NCBI RefSeq assembly: GCF_003634095.1
Contig: NZ_RBIR01000003.1
Span: 248,001 to 312,000 of the forward strand
DNA from: Arthrobacter oryzae
GTDB lineage: Bacteria > Actinomycetota > Actinomycetes > Actinomycetales > Micrococcaceae
Length of the DNA: 64,000 nucleotides
Direction of reading: 5' to 3'
Each line of letters opens with the position of its first letter. The first letter of the stretch is position 1. Shown one piece after another: positions 45,232-52,994 of the stretch. Under the pieces are notes generated by a model. That model searched no databases, was not told the DNA's origin, and worked only from the letters and a program-made list of their open reading frames with translations. Made by a program: the position numbers and the translations under genes.

Positions 45232-46668
45232 ATGAATCACAGCACCCGCCCCGCCACCGAGTTCACCCCCTCCGGGCAACTCCAGCTCGGCGTCTTCTTC
45301 CAGGGCGTCAACTCCGGGACCGTCTGGAAGACGGCCGAGTCCGGCTCCCAGACGGATTTCGAATCGTTCCGGCGCATCGCCCAGACCGCCGAGCGCGGCC
45401 TGTTCGCCGCATTCTTCCTCGGCGAGGGCCTGCGGCTGCGCGAGCACCTCGGCCGCCCGCACGCTCTCGATGTCGCCGGACGGCCGGACGCTCAGACGGC
45501 GCTGGCCGCCCTCGCCGCGGTCACCACAAACATCGGCCTGGTCGCAACCCAGAACACCACGTACAACGACCCCGCGGACCTGGCGCACCGGCTCTCCTCG
45601 CTGGACCTGCTGTCCGGCGGCCGCGCAGCCTGGAACATCGTCACCACGGACAACGCGTGGACCGGCGCCAACTTCCGCCGCGGCGGCTACCTTGACCATG
45701 CGGACCGGTACACCCACGCCGAGGCCTTCGTGCAAACCGCCAAGCGGATCTGGGACGCGTGGGACGACGATCCCATCGCAGCGTCGGCGTCCTCGACCCG
45801 CTGGGCGGCGGAGGGCGCGGTCCGGCGGGTGCGCCACAACGGCCGGCACTACACCGTGGACGTCACCCCGCGGCTGCCGCGCAGCGCCCAGTACCGGCCG
45901 GTGCTGTTCCAGGCCGGTGATTCGCCCGAAGGGCGGGAATTCGCCGCCCGCCAGGCGGACGTCATTTTCTCCGCGCACCCCCAACTGGACGACGCCCTGG
46001 ACTTCCGCCGGGACATCGTGGCGCGCACGCTCCGCGCCGGCCGGGGCGCCAATGACGTGAAGATCATGCCCGCCAGCGAGTTCATTCTCGCCGCCACCCC
46101 GCGGGAAGCGCTCGAAAAGAAGGCCTGGGTCCGCAGCCTGCAGATCGGCCCGCAGCAGGCCATCGCCTACCTGGAGCAGTTCTGGGGCCGTGAGCTGCAG
46201 GGCTACGATCCCGACGGGCCGCTGCCGGAGATCGACCCCGTGGTGGAAGAGACCTCGGAGACCCGTGGCAGCGGATTCCACGGCGCCAAGGCCCGGCAGC
46301 TGGCAGACCAGTGGCGGGCCGAGGCCAAGGAGCAGGGCCTGTCCATCCGCCAGTTCGTCTCGGCCAAGACCAGCCGGGGCGACTCCACTTTCACGGGCTC
46401 GTACTCCGAGGTCGCGGACCGGCTGGCCGAGTACGCCCGCACGGGCGCCGTCGACGGTTTCAACATCTCGCCCTGGCTCATCCCCTCCGGGCTCGATGAC
46501 ATCGTCAACCACCTCGTCCCGGAACTCCAGGAGCGCGGGGTGTACCCGAAGCAGTACGCGGGCAGCACGCTCCGGGCGAACCTCGGCCTGGCCACCCCGG
46601 TCCGCACATCAGCCGGCGTCGAGGCCGCGGCCGCGGCCGCGGCCAGGACCAGCGCGGTCACAGGCTAA
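45232..46668 (+). CDS. NtaA/SnaA/DszA-family flavin monooxygenase, third of three
   Basis: A 478-residue FMN-dependent monooxygenase of the DszA/NtaA/SnaA/YxeK group. GLFAAFFLGEGLRLREH, LVATQNTTYNDPADLAHRLSSLDLLSGGRAAWNIVTTDN and ANFRRGGYL are hallmark blocks. Such enzymes oxygenate C-S or C-N bonds of organosulfur compounds or chelators and need a flavin reductase, which is not seen in the window. AAGGAG precedes the ATG. A clear hairpin terminator (46700-46733) ends the operon. Confidence 0.92.
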   Translation: MNHSTRPATEFTPSGQLQLGVFFQGVNSGTVWKTAESGSQTDFESFRRIAQTAERGLFAAFFLGEGLRLREHLGRPHALDVAGRPDAQTALAALAAVTTNIGLVATQNTTYNDPADLAHRLSSLDLLSGGRAAWNIVTTDNAWTGANFRRGGYLDHADRYTHAEAFVQTAKRIWDAWDDDPIAASASSTRWAAEGAVRRVRHNGRHYTVDVTPRLPRSAQYRPVLFQAGDSPEGREFAARQADVIFSAHPQLDDALDFRRDIVARTLRAGRGANDVKIMPASEFILAATPREALEKKAWVRSLQIGPQQAIAYLEQFWGRELQGYDPDGPLPEIDPVVEETSETRGSGFHGAKARQLADQWRAEAKEQGLSIRQFVSAKTSRGDSTFTGSYSEVADRLAEYARTGAVDGFNISPWLIPSGLDDIVNHLVPELQERGVYPKQYAGSTLRANLGLATPVRTSAGVEAAAAAAARTSAVTG

Positions 46669-46699
46669 GCCCGCGCAGCCCCCAGCAGGCAGACACAAG

Positions 46700-46740
46700 G
46701 AATCCCCGCCGGAGACGTTCCCGGCGGGGATTCTTGGCTT
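46700..46740 (+). terminator. Terminator of ABC-monooxygenase operon
   Basis: 13-base perfect arms GAATCCCCGCCGG (46700-46712) and CCGGCGGGGATTC (46721-46733), 8-base loop, then TTGGCTTT. Sits 31 bases after the last monooxygenase stop. Confidence 0.8.
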
Positions 46741-46789
46741 TCGGCACCGAACTGCTGCAGCCGACGGCGTTGGAGCGCCCCTTTTGAAG

Positions 46790-46852
46790 CAACGCGGGGT
46801 CACTTCGCGCCCATCCCGGAGGGGATTATGGGCGCGAAGTGACCCCGCGTTG
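46790..46852. repeat. Large palindrome PAL2 (shared family with 35944)
   Basis: Perfect 25-base arms (46790-46814 and 46828-46852, beginning CAACGCGGGGTCACTTCGCG) with a 13-base loop. The 23 outer bases match PAL1 except at one position (A to C), and the pairing arm changes in step (T to G), so the hairpin stays perfect. It sits between the monooxygenase terminator and the convergent lipoprotein gene. Confidence 0.9.
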
Positions 46853-46874
46853 GTTTGAGCGGGTCGGGGGCGGG

Positions 46875-47858
46875 CTACTTCTTCGGCAGGCCCGCCGGGT
46901 TCAGCTCCGACGTCGTGACGGCCTCCTCGGACAGCCCCCAGCGGTCCAGGATCTTGGCGTAGCTGCCGTCCTGGATCAAGTGGTTCAGGCCGGCCTGGGC
47001 CGCGGCGGCGAAGCCGTTGCCCTTCTTGGTGGTGACGGCGATGCTGGCCTTCAGGGGCCAGCCGCCGTCGACGAGGCCCACCAGTTTGGTCTTGGCGTCG
47101 GTGGCCGCTTTGTAGGCGGCCGTGGCGTTGGGACCGAAAGAGAGGTCCGCCCGGCCGGACTGAAGGGCAAGTTGGGAGGCGGAGTCGTCGTCGAAATACT
47201 GGAACTCCACGGGCTTGAGGCCGTTTTTCTTGTTCTCCTCATCCCAGCGCAGCAGGATTGCTTCCTGGTTGGTGCCGGAGCCGACGATCACGCGCTTGCC
47301 GGCAACGTCCGGGGCCGACTCGACTTTGGTGATGCTGCTCCCGGCCGTGGCGTAGAAGCCCAACTTGTCCTCGCGGTAGCTGGCGAAGTCGAACTTGAGC
47401 TTGCGTTCCTCCGTGACGGTGACGTTGGAGAGCACTGCCTCGTATTTGCCGGAATCGACGCCGAGCGGCCAGTCGGCCCACGCGGTGGGGACAATGTCCG
47501 CCTCCAGGCCCAGCGACTCCGCCAGAGCGACGGCGATGTCCACCTCATTGCCCACCGGCGTCTTGTTATCGGTGGCGTAGACGGCCAGCGGCGCCGCGAA
47601 CGGGCTCACCGCCACGGTCAGTTTCCCGTCCTTTTTGATGGCATCCGGGACAAGCTTGGCCGCCGCCGCGTCCACCGTGACCTTGACGCGGTCCTGCTGC
47701 GGCGAGAGGTTGAACTGCTTGACGCCGGAAGAGGACGCCGGCGCCGCCGTGGTGCCCCCGGCAGCGGCGGCACCGGGGTCGGAGCAGGCCGCGAGACCCA
47801 GGAGGGTGCTGGCCGCCAAGGCGACGGTGACGCCCGATTTGAACGAAAGACTGGACAT
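46875..47858 (-). CDS. Second amino-acid-type ABC substrate-binding lipoprotein
   Basis: A 327-residue solute-binding lipoprotein, lipobox GLAACS (Cys about residue 25), paralogous to the one at 40873-41937: both share KDGKLTVA, GSGTNQE, and DGSYAK-LDRWGLSEEA. The segment NVTVTEERKLKFDFASYRED is typical of amino-acid binders. AAGGGGAG precedes the ATG at 47858. It has its own promoter (47902-47930) and is convergent with the transporter-monooxygenase operon. It has no permease or ATPase nearby and may feed the same permease, widening the ligand range. Confidence 0.92.
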   Translation of the reverse strand: MSSLSFKSGVTVALAASTLLGLAACSDPGAAAAGGTTAAPASSSGVKQFNLSPQQDRVKVTVDAAAAKLVPDAIKKDGKLTVAVSPFAAPLAVYATDNKTPVGNEVDIAVALAESLGLEADIVPTAWADWPLGVDSGKYEAVLSNVTVTEERKLKFDFASYREDKLGFYATAGSSITKVESAPDVAGKRVIVGSGTNQEAILLRWDEENKKNGLKPVEFQYFDDDSASQLALQSGRADLSFGPNATAAYKAATDAKTKLVGLVDGGWPLKASIAVTTKKGNGFAAAAQAGLNHLIQDGSYAKILDRWGLSEEAVTTSELNPAGLPKK

Positions 47859-47901
47859 GTTCTCCCCTTGAGAGTAGTTGTCGATGGTGCTGGTGGCAGC
47901 A

Positions 47902-47930
47902 ACTATCCGGGCGCAGGCAAAGCCGGTCAA
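47902..47930 (-). promoter_or_regulatory. Candidate promoter of second binding lipoprotein
   Basis: On the minus strand TTGACC (47925-47930) and GATAGT (47902-47907) are separated by 17 bases, a good sigma-70-like pair. It lies 44 bases upstream of the lipoprotein ATG, with a 44-base leader. Confidence 0.6.
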
Positions 47931-48135
47931 AGCGCCGCGAAACCGGGTGAAACCAGAGGATACAGGCGGTAATACCCGTTCATCGGACGTCCGCGGACAC
48001 GGCCCGGGGAGGCGCCGTGTTACCGAACATTGCCCTCCGTGACGCGGGGGGACGGAATTGTTCACGGCGGCCCTCAACTGGCCTAGCCTGCATAGAAGAC
48101 CTGAAGAAAGACCGCACGACACAGGAGGGGTGAAC

Positions 48136-48705
48136 TTGTCAGCGAGCACGTCGCGCACTGCGCACCGGACCACGCACCGGACCAGCATCAACGCTCCGGC
48201 GGACCTGGTGTTCAGCATGCTGCGCGACGCCTCGCATTGGCCTTTCATCGACGGCCTGACGGTCTACTCGGAGCGCGTCAGCGGTGACGACGCCACGCAC
48301 GAGCTCCGCACGTCGGTGGTTTCCAACGGTGCGCTCAGTTCCAGCCATTGCTGGCGCGTCTTTGATGCCGCCAGCCACCGCGCCGAGTTCCAGCAGCTGG
48401 ATCTGGAGCCACCGCTCCTGCACCTCGGCGGCGACTGGGAGATCCGGCTCTCGGACGGGCTCTCGGTGGTCACGCTGAGTCACGGATTCGAGGTCGACGA
48501 CGAGCACCTCGCCGAGCAGATCAATCAAATCATCGAGGACTACAGCCGGCGGGAACTCGAGGCGCTCCGGGCCAGCTGCGAACGGCTGTCCATCCTGCTG
48601 CAGCACCACGCCCCGCAGGGACAGCCGGCGGACGTGTCCGCGGGCCAGCCCGGTGAACGAACCGTTGCCCAAACCCCGGCCCCGCCAACCGCGAAGGAGG
48701 TTTGA
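48136..48705 (+). CDS. SRPBCC aromatase/cyclase-like protein
   Basis: A 189-residue START/SRPBCC-fold protein. TSINAPADLVFSMLRDASHWPFIDGLTVYSERVSGDD is the typical N-terminus of polyketide cyclase-like proteins; GGDWEIRLSDGLSVVTLSHGF carries the late strands. The TTG at 48136, seven bases after AGGAGG, fits better than the GTG at 48130. The C-terminal 35 residues are a polar Pro/Gln-rich tail. No PKS is nearby, so polyketide synthesis is not supported; small-ligand binding is the safe description. The next gene begins directly after its stop. Confidence 0.75.
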   Translation: MSASTSRTAHRTTHRTSINAPADLVFSMLRDASHWPFIDGLTVYSERVSGDDATHELRTSVVSNGALSSSHCWRVFDAASHRAEFQQLDLEPPLLHLGGDWEIRLSDGLSVVTLSHGFEVDDEHLAEQINQIIEDYSRRELEALRASCERLSILLQHHAPQGQPADVSAGQPGERTVAQTPAPPTAKEV

Positions 48706-49308
48706 ATGTCCGAGGACAGATATACGACGGAACGGGACGGCTTTGGCCGGCTCCTCGCGGACCGCGAGGTCTGGCGGCAGGCCAGCACCATCGCGGCGGC
48801 CGGCGAACTGACCGCGCGCTGGCTCGAGGGCAACAGCCAGTACCAGCCCGGAGTCTTCTCCCCCGGGTTCGACGACGAGACCGCGGGCATCGCCGGCGAG
48901 CTCGCCCGCCTCAACCGCAGCGGCCTCTTCACCAAGGAATCACAGCCGGGCGTTCGGAACGGAGAACTTGCACAACGCGCCTACGTGACAGCCTTCTGCA
49001 GCCCGGAGACGGCGATGGCGCTCCTGGCCTTGTCCACCCGGACGGCCCTTGTGACGGTGGTCCACGCTCCCGGGGAGACGAGCAGCGCCTCCATCCCCGT
49101 GACCGTGCAGGACGGCGACGTCGTGACCGTGCTGGGAAGCAGCGAAGAGCCGGTGGCGGAAGACCAGCTTAAGGACTGGGCGGAGGAGTCCAACGAGACT
49201 CTGGCCCTCGTCCTAGCGGACGCCTGGTACGTGGAAGTCTTCGATCCTGTCTGGGGCCGGAACGATGTCCTCCTGCCCGCAGTGTTTGAGGCGCTGCAGG
49301 CCGGGTAG
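48706..49308 (+). CDS. DUF6919-like hypothetical protein
   Basis: A 200-residue protein whose pattern YQPGVFSPGFDDETAGIAGELARLNRSGLFTKESQPG and YVTAFCSPETAMALL resembles the DUF6919 family found in Streptomyces. No catalytic motif is evident. It begins in the base after the cyclase stop, with AAGGAGGTT upstream, so they form a pair. No function is known. Confidence 0.7.
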   Translation: MSEDRYTTERDGFGRLLADREVWRQASTIAAAGELTARWLEGNSQYQPGVFSPGFDDETAGIAGELARLNRSGLFTKESQPGVRNGELAQRAYVTAFCSPETAMALLALSTRTALVTVVHAPGETSSASIPVTVQDGDVVTVLGSSEEPVAEDQLKDWAEESNETLALVLADAWYVEVFDPVWGRNDVLLPAVFEALQAG

Positions 49309-49372
49309 CCCGTGAACAGTCCGCGGGAACGCCCGCCAACGCGGGCCGGCGGCTGCGTGGCCGGCCGGTTAT

Positions 49373-49687
49373 CTACATGTCGGCGGCATCCCAGCCGATG
49401 CTGGCAGCCTCGTCCAGCGTGCGGGACTCAAAATGTTCCAGCATGTCCTTCATTGCCTCGACGCTCTGCTTGAACAGGGCAGAATCCCGCCACTGCTCAA
49501 TCTGTTCGAGGGATTCCCAGGGACCGGTACTGATGAACCGGTTTTTGACGTCACGGTCGTGCATCAGCACGGCTTTGGCGTTGGGAAAATCCTCTTTCGA
49601 CTTCCTGGCCAGGTCCCGCCAGGCCTGCACAAAATCGTTCTCGCGGCCGGGATGCACCAGCCAGATTCCGAGCGTATAGACAGACAC
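49373..49687 (-). CDS. Antibiotic-biosynthesis-monooxygenase-type (ABM) protein
   Basis: A 104-residue dimeric alpha-beta barrel of the ABM type. GIWLVHPGRENDFVQAWRDLA and FISTGPWESLEQIEQWRDSALFKQSVEAMKDMLEHFESRTL fit the domain. I chose GTG 49687: it lies six bases after GGAGGAG, whereas the ATG at 49702 includes that sequence inside the gene. ABM proteins include heme/quinone oxygenases and stress proteins, and no residue here decides among them. Confidence 0.75.
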   Translation of the reverse strand: MSVYTLGIWLVHPGRENDFVQAWRDLARKSKEDFPNAKAVLMHDRDVKNRFISTGPWESLEQIEQWRDSALFKQSVEAMKDMLEHFESRTLDEAASIGWDAADM

Positions 49688-49931
49688 GTCGATCTCCTCC
49701 ATGGTCCGTACGGGGTTGATACGGCGATTATGTTCCAGTCCTCCGGCGGGCGGTAGGGCCGGATTGCCCGAGGGGCTGCGCGGGGCCGCCAATAGACCGT
49801 TGTCTGGGTGAAGGGGAAGGGCCTAGCATGTGGGCAGGCCCCACTCCGGGGACCAGCCCCGGACCTTCCATCATTGGGATCGGGCAGGCTTGGGAGGCCG
49901 ATGTCCTGGGCGTCACGGGATAGGAAGAACC

Positions 49932-50252
49932 ATGAGCAAATATCTGTTCGAAGCGAACTACGTTGGCGACGGCATCAAGGGCCTCATGCGTGAGGGCGGC
50001 ACCAAACGGCGTGACGCGGTGGTCGCGGCCCTTAAATCCGTCGGCGGCTCGCTCGATAGCTTTTACTATGCCTTCGGCGACACCGACGTCGTAGGGATCT
50101 TTGATATCCCCGATCAGGCAGACGCCGTCGCGCTGTCACTGATGATCAATTCCACCGGTGCCGTGAACCTGCACCTGAAGCCGCTGATGACGGCGGAAGA
50201 TGTCGACGCTGCAACCACGAAGAAGCCGTCCTACCGGGCTCCGGGGCAGTAG
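49932..50252 (+). CDS. GYD-domain protein
   Basis: A 106-residue GYD-domain protein (PF08734). ANYVGDGIKGLMREGGTKRRDAVVAALKSVGGSLDSFYYAFGDTDVVGIFDIPD holds the fold; the GGSLDSFYYAFGD stretch is the most conserved. AGGAAGAAC precedes the ATG. Function unknown. It is divergent from the ABM gene, with 244 bases between, and a hairpin-rich region follows. Confidence 0.85.
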   Translation: MSKYLFEANYVGDGIKGLMREGGTKRRDAVVAALKSVGGSLDSFYYAFGDTDVVGIFDIPDQADAVALSLMINSTGAVNLHLKPLMTAEDVDAATTKKPSYRAPGQ

Positions 50253-50263
50253 AGGACGGGCAC

Positions 50264-50335
50264 GCACTCCGGCAAAGGGAGTGCTGGCCCGGCCACGCCG
50301 GTGTCCCATGAGGGATCTTGGCGTGGCCGGGCCCA
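50264..50335. terminator. Bidirectional hairpin region between GYD and ADH genes
   Basis: Two stems: a 7-base stem GCACTCC/GGAGTGC (50264-50270, 50278-50284) and a 14-base stem GGCCCGGCCACGCC / GGCGTGGCCGGGCC (50286-50299, 50320-50333). The genes on either side are convergent. No T-run is present, so it is only a probable bidirectional terminator. Confidence 0.5.
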
Positions 50336-50401
50336 GTCATCGCGTTACTTGACGCTGTTTTCCTCGTCGGCGGCGGGGTCGGCCAACTCGGACCGGCGGC
50401 C

Positions 50402-51445
50402 CTAGCTCAGGGTCGCGGTATCGATCACGAAGCGGTACCGGACGTCCGAGGCGAGGACGCGCTCGTAGGCGTCGTTGATCTTGTCGGCCGGGATGACCTC
50501 GATCTCGGCACCCAGGCCGTGCTCGGCGCAGAAGTTGAGCATTTCCTGGGTTTCACGGATCCCGCCGATCATCGACCCGGCGAAGGAACGGCGGCCGCCG
50601 ATGAGCGCGAATGCGTTCACCGGGAGCGGCTCGGCGGGGGCGCCGACGTTGACCAGTGCGCCGTCGAGGGCCAGCAGCTGCAGGTAGGAGCTGATGTCGA
50701 TCGAGGCGCTGACCGTGTTGATGATGAGGTCGAAGCTGCCGGCGAGATCGGTGAAGGTGTTCTCGTCGCTCGTGGCGTAGTAATGGTCCGCGCCCAGTTT
50801 GAGGCCGTCTTCCTGCTTCTTCAGCGACTGGGACAGGACCGTGACCTCGGCGCCCATGGCGTGGGCGATCTTGACGGCCATGTGGCCAAGCCCGCCCAGG
50901 CCGACAACCGCGACTTTCTTGCCGGGACCGGCGCCCCAGTGGTGCAGCGGCGAGTAGGTGGTGATGCCGGCGCACAGAAGCGGCGCGGCGACGTCGAGCT
51001 CGATGCCCTCGGGGATGGTGACCACGAAGTCCTCGGTCACCACCACGTGGGTGGAGTAGCCGCCCTGGGTGACGGTGCCGTCACGGTCCACGGCGCCGTA
51101 GGTGCCGGTGTTGCCGGACAGGCAGTACTGCTCCTCGCCGGCCTGGCAGTTGACGCATTCGCCGCAGGAATTGACCATGCAGCCGACGCCGACGCGGTCC
51201 CCGACAGCGTGCTTGGTGACGGCGGAGCCGATCTCGGTGACGATTCCGGCGATTTCGTGGCCCGGGACCAGGGGGTAGGACTGGGGTCCCCAGTCGCCGC
51301 GGACGGTGTGGATGTCCGAATGGCAGATCCCGGCGAACTTGATCTCGATCAGGACATCATGCGGTCCCACATCGCGGCGCTCAACGGTGGTGGGGACGAG
51401 CGGCTCGGTCGCGGACGGTGATGCGTAAGCGTTGACGGTGAGCAA
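50402..51445 (-). CDS. NAD(P)-dependent alcohol dehydrogenase (YahK/cinnamyl type)
   Basis: A 347-residue MDR dehydrogenase of the CAD/YahK branch, reducing aldehydes with NADPH. Zinc ligands: Cys in [18 protein letters not shown], and the four structural cysteines in [20 protein letters not shown]. Rossmann: [40 protein letters not shown] is a branch signature. The TTG at 51445, five bases after AGGAG, gives the usual start ([11 protein letters not shown]). It is divergent from the MmyB-like regulator, which probably controls it. Confidence 0.92.
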   Translation of the reverse strand: MLTVNAYASPSATEPLVPTTVERRDVGPHDVLIEIKFAGICHSDIHTVRGDWGPQSYPLVPGHEIAGIVTEIGSAVTKHAVGDRVGVGCMVNSCGECVNCQAGEEQYCLSGNTGTYGAVDRDGTVTQGGYSTHVVVTEDFVVTIPEGIELDVAAPLLCAGITTYSPLHHWGAGPGKKVAVVGLGGLGHMAVKIAHAMGAEVTVLSQSLKKQEDGLKLGADHYYATSDENTFTDLAGSFDLIINTVSASIDISSYLQLLALDGALVNVGAPAEPLPVNAFALIGGRRSFAGSMIGGIRETQEMLNFCAEHGLGAEIEVIPADKINDAYERVLASDVRYRFVIDTATLS

Positions 51446-51536
51446 TGAATCTCCTGCTTGTTGGTCTTGGGTGTTGTTCCGTCGTTGGGGGTGGTTCAAC
51501 GGAACACCATCCATCAAACCCCTCATCGCCGCGCTG

Positions 51537-51583
51537 AGGGAGTCCCTGCTGATAGGGGTACTGGCAGGGTCTCCCTTAGGGAG
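51537..51583. promoter_or_regulatory. Two AGGGAG palindromes between ADH and MmyB-like gene
   Basis: AGGGAGTCCCT (51537-51547) and CTCCCTTAGGGAG (51571-51583) are palindromes sharing the AGGGAG/CTCCCT half-site. They lie in the divergent region, the second 24 bases before the regulator ATG. They are good candidates for regulator binding sites acting on both promoters. Confidence 0.5.
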
Positions 51584-51606
51584 CCGTAACGCCTAACGTT
51601 GATGGC

Positions 51607-52497
51607 ATGGACAATCGAGACGCGACCCGCGAATTCCTTGCCTCGCGCCGGGCGAAAATCACCCCCGAGCAATCGGGGCTGCCGGTCTACGGCGCAAAGC
51701 GCCGCGTGCCCGGGCTGCGCCGCGGGGAGGTCGCCCTGCTGGCAGGCGTCAGCGTCGAGTATTACACCCGGCTGGAGCGGGGGAACCTGTCCGGCGTTTC
51801 GGAGGGCGTGCTGGAAGCGGTGGCCAGGGCCCTGCAGCTCGACGACGCCGAACGGGCGCACCTTTTCGATCTGGCCCGGGCCGCGGCGCCGGGCAGCCGG
51901 ACCCGGCGTCGTCCCCGTCCCGCGGAATCCGTACGACGGAATATTCAGCTGACGCTGAACGCGATCACCAACGCGCCCGCGCTTGTCCACAACGGGCGCA
52001 TGGACATCATCGCCGCCAATCCGCTCGGCTATGCCCTGTATTCGGACATGTATACGGGTCCGGCCCGCCCGGCCAACCATGCCCGGTTCATTTTCCTGAA
52101 CGACCGCTCGCGCAGCTTCTACCCGGACTGGGAGCGTGCGGCGAACGACACTGTAGCAATCCTGCGCACCGAGGCCGGCAGGGACCCCTATGACCGCGGG
52201 CTGACCGATCTGGTCGGCGAACTTTCGACCAGGAGCGAGGAATTCCGCACGCTTTGGGCCGCGCACAATGTCCGCCTGCACTACACCGGGATCAAACACA
52301 TCCGTCACCCGGTGGTCGGGGACCTGCACCTGATGTACGAGGCCTTGGACATCTCGGCCGACACCGGGCTGTCCCTGCTCGTGTACAACGCCGAGCCCGG
52401 CTCCGGATCGGAAGACGCGCTGCGGCTCCTGGCCAGCTGGGCCGCGACCAATCCGCAGATCAAGGCGGCCGCTGCCGCCACCGCTGACAAAGCCTGA
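51607..52497 (+). CDS. MmyB-like helix-turn-helix regulator
   Basis: A 296-residue transcription factor: Xre-like HTH (about 30-90, PGLRRGEVALLAGVSVEYYTRLERG) and C-terminal MmyB-like ligand-binding domain (about 110-285; DIIAANPLGYALYSDMY, HTGIKHIRHPVVGDLHLMYEALD-like blocks). Such MLTR proteins usually control an adjacent NAD(P)-dependent short- or medium-chain dehydrogenase, as here with the divergent ADH. The ligand is probably a fatty-acyl or aldehyde-like molecule. Ribosome site weak. Confidence 0.9.
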   Translation: MDNRDATREFLASRRAKITPEQSGLPVYGAKRRVPGLRRGEVALLAGVSVEYYTRLERGNLSGVSEGVLEAVARALQLDDAERAHLFDLARAAAPGSRTRRRPRPAESVRRNIQLTLNAITNAPALVHNGRMDIIAANPLGYALYSDMYTGPARPANHARFIFLNDRSRSFYPDWERAANDTVAILRTEAGRDPYDRGLTDLVGELSTRSEEFRTLWAAHNVRLHYTGIKHIRHPVVGDLHLMYEALDISADTGLSLLVYNAEPGSGSEDALRLLASWAATNPQIKAAAAATADKA

Positions 52498-52553
52498 CCG
52501 CACGCCGCGGCGCCAGGCGGGAGTTCTCAGGCCGGAGTTCTTAGGCGGAGTTC

Positions 52554-52994
52554 TCAGGTCAGGGCGGAAATGCCGTCCGCGTATCCTTCGGGCTGGCTGC
52601 CGCCGGGGGTATATCCGGGGGTGTACTGGTTCAGCCAAGCCATCGCGGCGTCCCTGGACGTGAAGAACTCGTGGGGATACCGCGTGTGCCGCTTCATGGC
52701 CGCCGCCACCACCCGATCCACTGTGCTGGATCCGAGCACCGCAATCGCCAACACCCCTGTGGTCTGGGCGAACTCGTACCTGGCGGCCGCGCTGATCTCC
52801 ACGTCCGTCATTTCAGAGAGCATCGGCATTGGGGTTCCGCCGGTGACCTGCTCGACGGCCCGCATAGCGTCCACGGCGTCATGGACGTCAACCACGGAAC
52901 CGGGCATCCAGACAGAGGTGATGATGCCCGCGCTGACGCTGAGCACGTTCTTTCCCTGCGCTGCGGTTATGTGTCCTGGCATCATTGGGACCAT
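52554..52994 (-). CDS. STAS/DUF7793-like small protein
   Basis: A 146-residue protein resembling SpoIIAA/STAS-like DUF7793 proteins: MPMLSEMTDVEISAAARYEFAQTTGVLAIAVLGSSTVDRVVAAAM and the HEFFTSRDAAMAWLNQY ending are recurrent in this group. ATGs at 52994, 52985 and 52982 are all possible and no ribosome site decides. It is convergent with the regulator gene; the 501-base repeat region lies immediately upstream. Confidence 0.7.
   Translation of the reverse strand: MVPMMPGHITAAQGKNVLSVSAGIITSVWMPGSVVDVHDAVDAMRAVEQVTGGTPMPMLSEMTDVEISAAARYEFAQTTGVLAIAVLGSSTVDRVVAAAMKRHTRYPHEFFTSRDAAMAWLNQYTPGYTPGGSQPEGYADGISALT

Noticed and set aside
41934..46668. Dibenzothiophene desulfurisation (dsz) operon
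   Set aside because: DszB and DszC counterparts are absent and an amino-acid transporter is fused to the operon.
48136..49308. Polyketide biosynthesis locus
   Set aside because: Only a SRPBCC-fold protein suggests it; no PKS, acyl carrier or ketoreductase is near.
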